This document shows, in pieces, positions 16,765 to 22,134 of a DNA stretch of 22,134 nucleotides. The DNA lies in the NCBI GenBank assembly GCA_021841985.1, contig JAKCCP010000219.1, positions 1 through 22,134 on the forward strand. The letters run 5' to 3'. Numbering within the stretch: position 1 is the first letter of the stretch; every line of letters starts with the position of its first letter. The notes below the pieces were generated by a model, which made no database searches, had not been told where the DNA came from, and saw only the letters and a program-made list of their open reading frames with translations. The position numbers and the translations under genes are program-made. The DNA is from Pseudomonadota bacterium. Its GTDB lineage: Bacteria; Pseudomonadota; Alphaproteobacteria; Acetobacterales; Acetobacteraceae.

Positions 16765-16995
16765 TCAATGCCCGTCGGCCGGCGCGACGCCCTCGTTGAC
16801 GACGAACAGCCGCGAGCAATAGGGACACATCACCTCGCGGTCGGGAATGCGAAGATAGACGCGGGGATGCCCGAGCGGGCCGCCGCCGCCATCACAGGCG
16901 ACCACGCGCTGATCGACATGGATGATTTCGGTGGGGATGATGGCGCGAGGCGTGGACGCGGTGGGGTCGGGAGACTGGGTATCGCCGGCGGGCAT
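16765..16995 (-). CDS. Small zinc-finger (zf-CHCC) protein
   Basis: A 76-residue protein with zinc ligands Cys34, His43, Cys57 and Cys60 (C-x8-H-x13-C-x2-C), in RVVACDGGGGPLGHPRVYL and EVMCPYCSRLFVV. This is the zf-CHCC pattern shared with the mitochondrial complex I accessory subunit NDUFS6. Alphaproteobacterial relatives are short proteins of this size; a complex I assembly or accessory role is likely by family but not shown by context, since the neighbour is polA. The ATG at 16995 has GAGAGGA about 6 nt upstream on the minus strand. Starts further upstream would give a Pro/Ala-rich extension crossing the divergent hydrolase gene and are rejected. Confidence 0.9.
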   Translation of the reverse strand: MPAGDTQSPDPTASTPRAIIPTEIIHVDQRVVACDGGGGPLGHPRVYLRIPDREVMCPYCSRLFVVNEGVAPADGH

Positions 16996-17099
16996 GGCCG
17001 TCCTCTCTGGTCGCTTGGCGGGCGGGATGATAGCGATGTCGGCCGGTTTTTCAACCGAGTGGCCGGAAGACACGCAGGGAAAGGCGGGAAGAGGAGCGC

Positions 17100-18092
17100 A
17101 TGAGACGGCGGGCGGCGATGCTGGGCGTGGCGACGACACTGGTGGCATGTGCCGTCGCGCCGGAACGCCGCGAGAGCGTGGCAAAACCGCCGCCAGCCGA
17201 GGAAGACGGCGTTTTCGTCATGGCCGACGGCGCGCGGCTGCCTTATCGCCGCTGGCTGCCCGCCGATGCGCCGCCAAAAGCCGTCATCCTCGCGCTGCAC
17301 GGTTTCAATGACAGCCGCGACGCCTTCGAAATCCCCGCCGCCGCCTTCGCCGCCGCCGGCATCGCCCTCTACGCCCCCGATCAGCGCGGCTTTGGCGCAG
17401 CCCCCGGGCGCGGGCGCTGGCCGGGCGCGGCCGCCTTGGCGCGCGATGCCGCCGCGATGGCCCGCCTGCTCCGCGCCCGCTATCCCGGCCTCCGCCTTTA
17501 TCTGATGGGCGAGAGCATGGGCGGCGCGGTGCTGCTTTGTCTTGCAGCCAGCGCCGAGGCGCCGCCGGTCGATGGCTACGTGCTGGTCGCGCCGGCGGTC
17601 TGGGGGTGGTCGGAGATGAACGTCTTCCTCCGCGCCGCCCTCTGGCTCGGCGCCGGCGTTGCCCCCGATTGGCGGCTCTCGGGCGCCGCCGCGCATATCA
17701 CCGCGAGCGACAACCGCGCCGCGTTGATCCGCCTTTCCACCGATCCGCTCACCATCCACGAGACCCGGATCGGCACCGTGCGCGGCCTCGTCGATCTGAT
17801 GGACGAGGCGCAGAGGTCGAGCCGGCACGTCGCGGCGCCGACCCTGGTGCTCTATGGCGGCAAGGATGAATTGATACCGAAACGGGCGATGGCCGCGTCA
17901 TGGCGGAAGCTGATGGCAGAGGCGCCGGCCGATTTGCGGCTGGCCTATTATCCCGGCGGCTATCACCTGCTGCTCCGCGATCACCAACGCGAGACGGCGA
18001 TCGGCGACATCCTGCATTGGTTGCAGGCGCCGGCGGCACCGCTGCCCTCCGGCGCCGACCGCGCGGCGCAAATTTGGCTTGAGCGGGCCTGA
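17100..18092 (+). CDS. Alpha/beta hydrolase, predicted lipoprotein (monoacylglycerol lipase-like)
   Basis: 330-residue serine hydrolase. The N-terminus MRRRAAMLGVATTLVAC is a short lipoprotein signal with lipobox LVAC and predicted lipidated Cys17. The hydrolase domain starts near residue 38. The oxyanion region is LALHGFNDS (about 64-72), DQRGFG follows (94-99), the nucleophile elbow is GESMGG with Ser139, and the triad is completed by Asp256 (GGKDELIP) and His289 (GGYHLL). This layout fits the serine aminopeptidase S33 / monoacylglycerol lipase group (Hydrolase_4); lysophospholipid or monoacylglycerol substrates are plausible. The ATG at 17100 has AGAGGAG 4 nt upstream. It is divergent from the zf-CHCC/polA operon and ends at a repeat that separates it from the convergent efflux operon. 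Confidence 0.9.
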   Translation: MRRRAAMLGVATTLVACAVAPERRESVAKPPPAEEDGVFVMADGARLPYRRWLPADAPPKAVILALHGFNDSRDAFEIPAAAFAAAGIALYAPDQRGFGAAPGRGRWPGAAALARDAAAMARLLRARYPGLRLYLMGESMGGAVLLCLAASAEAPPVDGYVLVAPAVWGWSEMNVFLRAALWLGAGVAPDWRLSGAAAHITASDNRAALIRLSTDPLTIHETRIGTVRGLVDLMDEAQRSSRHVAAPTLVLYGGKDELIPKRAMAASWRKLMAEAPADLRLAYYPGGYHLLLRDHQRETAIGDILHWLQAPAAPLPSGADRAAQIWLERA

Positions 18093-18161
18093 AGGAAAAA
18101 AGATTCGTTCTTTTTAAAAAAAGAACCAAAAATTTTATCCCGTGGCGCTGTGCCACCGGCG
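18093..18161 (-). repeat. Dispersed GC-box + AT-hairpin repeat, copy D (likely bidirectional terminator)
   Basis: Read on the minus strand it begins directly at the NodT-family stop as AACGCCGGTGGCACAGCGCC, then GGGATAAAATTTTTG, then the AT hairpin. Arms are GTTCTTTTT (18107-18115) and AAAAAGAAC (18119-18127), plus-strand coordinates. A second small hairpin GTGGC/GCCAC is at 18143-18157. It fills the 69-bp gap between two convergent genes. The opening matches copy A (AACGCCGG..GCAC), which also begins at a stop codon. Confidence 0.75.
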
Positions 18162-19670
18162 TTATTCCGTCGTGTCTTTGGTCCCGAGGACATTTGCCGG
18201 GCGATAGAAATCGAGACTCCGGAGATCGCCCGCGGTGGGGAGAGAGTCGCTCGCGAAACCGCCGCCGAGCGCCTCGACAAGAGCGACCGAGGCGATCATG
18301 CGGCTCTGCTGGATGGTGACATCGGTGATTTCGTCACTCAGCTCGAGTTCCTGATCGGTGAGCACGGTGGTGTAGATCACCGTCCCCGCCTTGTATTCGT
18401 TGAGCGCGAAGGCAACATTGTCCTGCGCCGATTTCACCGCGATATCCTGCTGCGCCTTCTCTTGCGCGAGGATACGAAGCGCGACCAACTCATCTTCCAC
18501 CTGCTGAAACGCGGTGAGCACGGTCTGGCGATAATTGGCGACCGCGGCATCATAATTGGCGCGCGCCGCGACCACCGCGGCGATTTGCCCGCCGCCCTCG
18601 AAGATCGGCGCATTGAACGCCGCCCCGAGCGCCCAGATGCGGTTCGGCATAGAAATCAAATTGGCAAGCTGCGGCCCGGTATAGCCATAAAGACTGCTGA
18701 GGCTGATCTGCGGGAAGAAAGCCGCGAGGGCGACGCCGATCAGCTCGTTTTCGGCCGCCATCTGACGCTCGGCGGCGGCGATGTCCGGCCGGCGCTGGAG
18801 CAAAGTGGAGGGGAGTGACGGCGGCATCGCCGGCACGTCATTGGGTAGCGCGCCAGGACTGATGCCGAGTTCCGCAGGCGGCTTGCCGATCAAGACCGCG
18901 ATCGCGTGCTCATACTGCGCGCGGGCGACACCGACCGCGGTGAGCTGCGCCTGTGTCGTCTGCAATTCCGTCTGCGCGGTCAGGACATCGCCGCGCGCGA
19001 CATAGCCGGCGTGATACTCGTTTTCGGCGATGCGGAGCGCGTCGGCGAATTGCTTGACATTGCTCTCCAGCACGGCGGCAAGTGAATCCTCGCCGCGCAG
19101 ATTGAAATAGGCGCTCGCCAGCGCCGCCTGCGCCGAGAGCCGGGCGTTGGCGACCTCGGCGGCGCTATATTGCGCGAGATCGACATCGCTCGCGATCTGG
19201 CGGCGGATCTCGCCCCAGACATCGAGATCCCAGCTTCCATTTCCCTGTAGCGTGTATTGGTTGCCGACGAAACCCGAAGCGCCGGAGACGGCAACGCCAT
19301 TGCCGGTGGAGACGATGCTGTTGCTGCCGCCGCCGACCCCGGTGCGCTGGAAATTGCCGACGGCGCTGAGTACCGGAAACAGATTGGCCTGCGCTTCCTG
19401 CACGATCGCCTGGGCGTTGCGGTAATTCGCTTCTGCCTGAGCCAGCGTGTAGTTGGAGATATCGATCTGACGTTCGAGCTGGTCGAGGAGTGGGTCGTGA
19501 TAGATCAGCCACCAGGCGCCGCGATCGTTGGCGTCTTCGGGCGCGGCGGGCTGCCAGCCGGCGAGTTCCTTGTAGGAGATCGCGATCGGCGCCGTCGGCC
19601 GCTTGTAATTCGGCCCGATCATGCAGCCGGCGAGGCCCAGCAGGGCCAGAAGGATGACCGCCGGCTTCAT
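18162..19670 (-). CDS. NodT/OprM-family outer-membrane efflux lipoprotein
   Basis: 502-residue outer-membrane factor, the exit duct of a tripartite RND pump. Signal peptide MKPAVILLALLGLAGC with lipobox LAGC (Cys16) is followed by the standard MIGPNYKRPTAPI start of NodT/OprM proteins. Two outer membrane efflux repeats follow (about residues 60-250 and 275-460), with WWLIYHDPLLDQLERQ, TLAQAEANYRNAQA, SWDLDVWGEIRR, LLQRRPDIAAAERQMAAENELIGVA, FPQISLSSLYGY and NYRQTVLTAFQQVEDEL. A Gly/Ser/Asn-rich loop near residues 112-146 fits an extracellular loop of the beta-barrel. Its ATG overlaps the stop of the upstream RND permease (ATGA), so expression is coupled. The adaptor (membrane fusion protein) gene is presumably upstream of the permease outside the window. 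Confidence 0.94.
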   Translation of the reverse strand: MKPAVILLALLGLAGCMIGPNYKRPTAPIAISYKELAGWQPAAPEDANDRGAWWLIYHDPLLDQLERQIDISNYTLAQAEANYRNAQAIVQEAQANLFPVLSAVGNFQRTGVGGGSNSIVSTGNGVAVSGASGFVGNQYTLQGNGSWDLDVWGEIRRQIASDVDLAQYSAAEVANARLSAQAALASAYFNLRGEDSLAAVLESNVKQFADALRIAENEYHAGYVARGDVLTAQTELQTTQAQLTAVGVARAQYEHAIAVLIGKPPAELGISPGALPNDVPAMPPSLPSTLLQRRPDIAAAERQMAAENELIGVALAAFFPQISLSSLYGYTGPQLANLISMPNRIWALGAAFNAPIFEGGGQIAAVVAARANYDAAVANYRQTVLTAFQQVEDELVALRILAQEKAQQDIAVKSAQDNVAFALNEYKAGTVIYTTVLTDQELELSDEITDVTIQQSRMIASVALVEALGGGFASDSLPTAGDLRSLDFYRPANVLGTKDTTE

Positions 19671-22134
19671 GGCGCGCTCCGGTGGCGGCGCAAAACCTTA
19701 AGACGCAGCCGGTCGAGTGCGAGATAGACGATCGGCGTCGTATACAGCGTCAACACCTGGCTGACCAACAGGCCGCCGATGATCGAGATGCCGAGCGGGG
19801 CGCGGAGTTCGGCGCCATCGCCGCCGCCGATCGCCAGCGGCAGCGCGCCAAGAATCGCGGCGAACGTGGTCATCATGATCGGGCGGAAGCGAAGAGCGCA
19901 GGCCTCGGCGATCGCGGCACGCGGATCGAGCCCGCGGCGCCGCTCCGCATCGAGCGCGAAATCGATCATCATGATGGCGTTTTTCTTGACGATGCCGATG
20001 AGCAGGATCACCCCGATCAAGGCGATGATGGTGAATTGCTGGCCGGTCAGCATCAGGGCGAGAATGGCGCCGACCCCGGCCGACGGCAGGGTCGAGAGAA
20101 TGGTGAGCGGGTGGACATAGCTTTCATAGAGCATGCCGAGAACGATATAAACCGCGGCCAGCGCGGCCAGAATGAGCACCGGCTCATAGCGCAGCGATTG
20201 CTGGAAGATGCGCGCGGTGCCGGCGAAACTGCCATGGATCGCGGCCGGCATGTCGAGATCGCGCATGGTGGTCTCGATCGCCTGCACCGCGCCGCCGAGC
20301 GAGCGCCCGAGCGGCAGGTTGAAGGAGATCGTGGCGGCGACGAATTGCCCCTGATGATTGACGACGACAGGGGTCTTCCCGACCGCCATCTGCGCGATGG
20401 CGGCAAGCGGCACCATGTTCTCGCGAGCGGTACTGACCGCGGCGCCGGTCGAGCCGGCATGGCCGCCGGTATTGGCGATGGCGTTATTGAGGCTGTTGCG
20501 CGCCGCGTTGGAGGCGATGGCAGCGGCGGCGTCTTGCCCGACCAGGGTTGGATCGAAGGTGGAACCAGCGACGAAGAGCGGTGAATTGGCGATGCGGCCA
20601 TGCGGCGTGGTAACGGTGCCGATGACCGCGTTGGTCAATGACGTGCCATTGGGAAAAGAGCCGACCGGGCTGATATAGAAACGCGGCAGCTCGGTGCGAT
20701 CCTGCCAGAAGCGCGGCGCCACCTCCATCACCACATGATACTGGTTGAGCGGGTTATAGATCGTCGAGACCTGCCGTTGGCCAAACGCATCATAGAGATT
20801 CTGATCGATCGTGCTCTGGAAAAGCGCGAAACGCGCCGCGGTTTTGCGGTCGATCCGCAAATAGGTTTCGCTGCCCGCTTGTTGTTGATCGGAGCTGACA
20901 TCGGCGAGCGCCGGGTTCTTGGCGAGTGCCGCGGTCAATTTCTGGGTCCATACGTAAAGCTCGTCGGGATCGATATCCTGGAGCGTGAATTGATATTGCG
21001 CGTTGCCTTGGCGGCCGCCGGCGCGGATATCCTGTATCACCTGCAAATAAAGCTGCGCGCCGGCGACGCGGGCGAGTTTGCCGCGCAGCCGCGCGATCAC
21101 CTGATCGGCGGAGGCATGACGCGCGGAACGGGGCTTGAGGGCGACGAAGAAAAAGCCGGAATTGGTTTGCCGCCCGCCGGTGAAGCCGGCGATGTTCTCG
21201 ACCGCCGGATCGGCGCGCACGATATTCATGAACTGCACCATCTTGTCACGCATCGCCTGGAACGAAATGGTCTGATCGCCGACCAGGGTGCCGATCAGCC
21301 GGCCGGTGTCCTGCTGCGGGAAAAATCCCTTGGGGACGACGGTGAAGAGGTAGAAATTGAAGGCAATCGTCAGAAACAATGAGGTCAGCATCAAGGCCGG
21401 ATGGCGAAGCGCGATTGCAAGCGTGTGGCGATAGGCGCGAAGAGCGGCGTCGAACACCGCCTCCGCCGCGCGCCCGGCGCGGCCTGGGGTGTGGTGGCCG
21501 CGCAGGAACTGCGCGCAGAGCATCGGCGTCGTCGTCAAAGAGACGACCAGCGAGACGATGATCGATAGCGACAGCGTCACCGCGAACTCACGAAACAGCC
21601 GCCCGACCAGGCCGCCCATGAGCAGAATAGGCAAGAACACGGCAACCAGGGACACGCTGATGGAAAGCACCGTGAACCCGACCTCGCGCGCGCCCAGCAA
21701 CGCCGCCTCGAAGCGGGACATGCCGGCCTCGATATGGCGGCTGATGTTCTCGAGCACCACGATCGCGTCATCCACTACAAATCCGGTCGCGATGGTGAGC
21801 GCCATCAGCGAGAGATTATCGAGGCTGTAGCCGAACAGATACATGATCCCGAACGTGCCGATGATCGAGACCGGCACCACGATGCTCGGGATCAGCGCGG
21901 CGCGGGGATCGCGGAGAAAGACGAAGACGACGCCGATCACGAGGGCGAGCGCGATGAGCAGCGCCGTCTGGGTGTCATGCAGGGACGCGCGAATGGTCGG
22001 GGTGCGGTCGGCGATCAACGTGACATCGATATCGGAGGGCAAGGCCGCCTGTAATTCGGGAAGGGCGCCCCGCACCGAATCGACCGCCTCGATGATATTG
22101 GCGCCGGGCTGGCGATAGACGATGACCAGATCGG
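19667..22134 (-). CDS. RND multidrug efflux permease (MdtB/MdtC type), N-terminus outside the window
   Basis: About 821 C-terminal residues are visible and the frame stays open to the window edge, where it reads D-L-V-I-V-Y-R-Q-P-G-A-N-I-I-E-A-V, the expected porter-domain sequence; roughly 200-250 residues are missing. The DRTPTIRASLHDTQTAL block and ALPSDID pattern are those of the MdtB/MdtC branch of HAE1-RND proton antiporters. The TM4 proton-relay pair is present in GFVVDDAIVVLENISRH, and TTTPMLCAQFL and VFLPILLMGGLVGRLFREF are typical. The second half has LGMLYESYVHPLTILSTLPSAGVGA and GIVKKNAIMMIDFALDAERR. A long polar segment (roughly 20420-20700), about 70 residues longer than in E. 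coli MdtC by my estimate, lies in the second porter region. It overlaps the NodT-family gene by 4 nt. Confidence 0.94.
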   Translation of the reverse strand, partial: DLVIVYRQPGANIIEAVDSVRGALPELQAALPSDIDVTLIADRTPTIRASLHDTQTALLIALALVIGVVFVFLRDPRAALIPSIVVPVSIIGTFGIMYLFGYSLDNLSLMALTIATGFVVDDAIVVLENISRHIEAGMSRFEAALLGAREVGFTVLSISVSLVAVFLPILLMGGLVGRLFREFAVTLSLSIIVSLVVSLTTTPMLCAQFLRGHHTPGRAGRAAEAVFDAALRAYRHTLAIALRHPALMLTSLFLTIAFNFYLFTVVPKGFFPQQDTGRLIGTLVGDQTISFQAMRDKMVQFMNIVRADPAVENIAGFTGGRQTNSGFFFVALKPRSARHASADQVIARLRGKLARVAGAQLYLQVIQDIRAGGRQGNAQYQFTLQDIDPDELYVWTQKLTAALAKNPALADVSSDQQQAGSETYLRIDRKTAARFALFQSTIDQNLYDAFGQRQVSTIYNPLNQYHVVMEVAPRFWQDRTELPRFYISPVGSFPNGTSLTNAVIGTVTTPHGRIANSPLFVAGSTFDPTLVGQDAAAAIASNAARNSLNNAIANTGGHAGSTGAAVSTARENMVPLAAIAQMAVGKTPVVVNHQGQFVAATISFNLPLGRSLGGAVQAIETTMRDLDMPAAIHGSFAGTARIFQQSLRYEPVLILAALAAVYIVLGMLYESYVHPLTILSTLPSAGVGAILALMLTGQQFTIIALIGVILLIGIVKKNAIMMIDFALDAERRRGLDPRAAIAEACALRFRPIMMTTFAAILGALPLAIGGGDGAELRAPLGISIIGGLLVSQVLTLYTTPIVYLALDRLRLKVLRRHRSAP

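Noticed and set aside
17035..17065. Small hairpin CGGTT/AACCG and repeated GGCCGG between zf-CHCC and the hydrolase
   Set aside because: The stem is only 5 bp and expected by chance in GC-rich DNA.

Overview
The window is GC-rich chromosomal DNA from an alphaproteobacterium. Gene content and style point to the Rhodospirillales, most likely an Acetobacteraceae relative: a gpmI-envC-ctpA-DUF610-rppH block, GTG and other non-ATG starts, very low A/T codon usage, and AT-only hairpins dropped into intergenic gaps. This placement comes from gene content and recall, not from a search. Most of the window is housekeeping sequence. I see no tRNA, rRNA, CRISPR array, transposase, phage gene or obvious island boundary.

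Layout, left to right. (1) 1-1.7 kb, plus strand: the 3' end of an SDR oxidoreductase, then peptide chain release factor 3 (prfC), which appears to use a CTG start. (2) 1.8-7.7 kb, minus strand: one tightly packed operon read gpmI -> envC-like -> ctpA -> divergent polysaccharide deacetylase (DUF610/YibQ) -> rppH. It joins glycolysis, septal peptidoglycan hydrolase control, periplasmic proteolysis and RNA 5'-end processing. (3) 7.8-11.4 kb, plus strand: a NIPSNAP protein, recA, an Nfu iron-sulfur scaffold, a RutE-like nitroreductase and an atypical SDR. (4) 11.4-13.1 kb: three small exported proteins of unknown function, namely a Gly/Trp/His-rich lipoprotein and a secreted protein (minus strand, overlapping) and a third exported protein (plus strand), around a 347-bp gap holding a perfect 13-bp palindrome. 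(5) 13.2-17.0 kb: a sterol desaturase-family membrane protein converges with and overlaps polA, which follows a small zf-CHCC zinc-finger gene. (6) 17.1-18.1 kb: a lipoprotein alpha/beta hydrolase. (7) 18.2-22.1 kb, minus strand: an RND multidrug efflux permease (N-terminus cut off by the window edge) translationally coupled to a NodT-type outer-membrane factor.

The less ordinary material is mostly non-coding. Four copies of a dispersed repeat (a GC box with GGCAC/TGCC, then a T-rich AT hairpin) sit at three gene boundaries, two of them starting right at stop codons and one pair arranged head to head. A multi-stem RNA leader can be drawn upstream of nfu. Three tandem 11-mers lie in the gpmI leader. 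recA has no GTTC or GAAC half-site upstream. I do not see a clear new multi-gene system; the best leads are the repeat family, the nfu leader, the prfC start and the run of small exported proteins.
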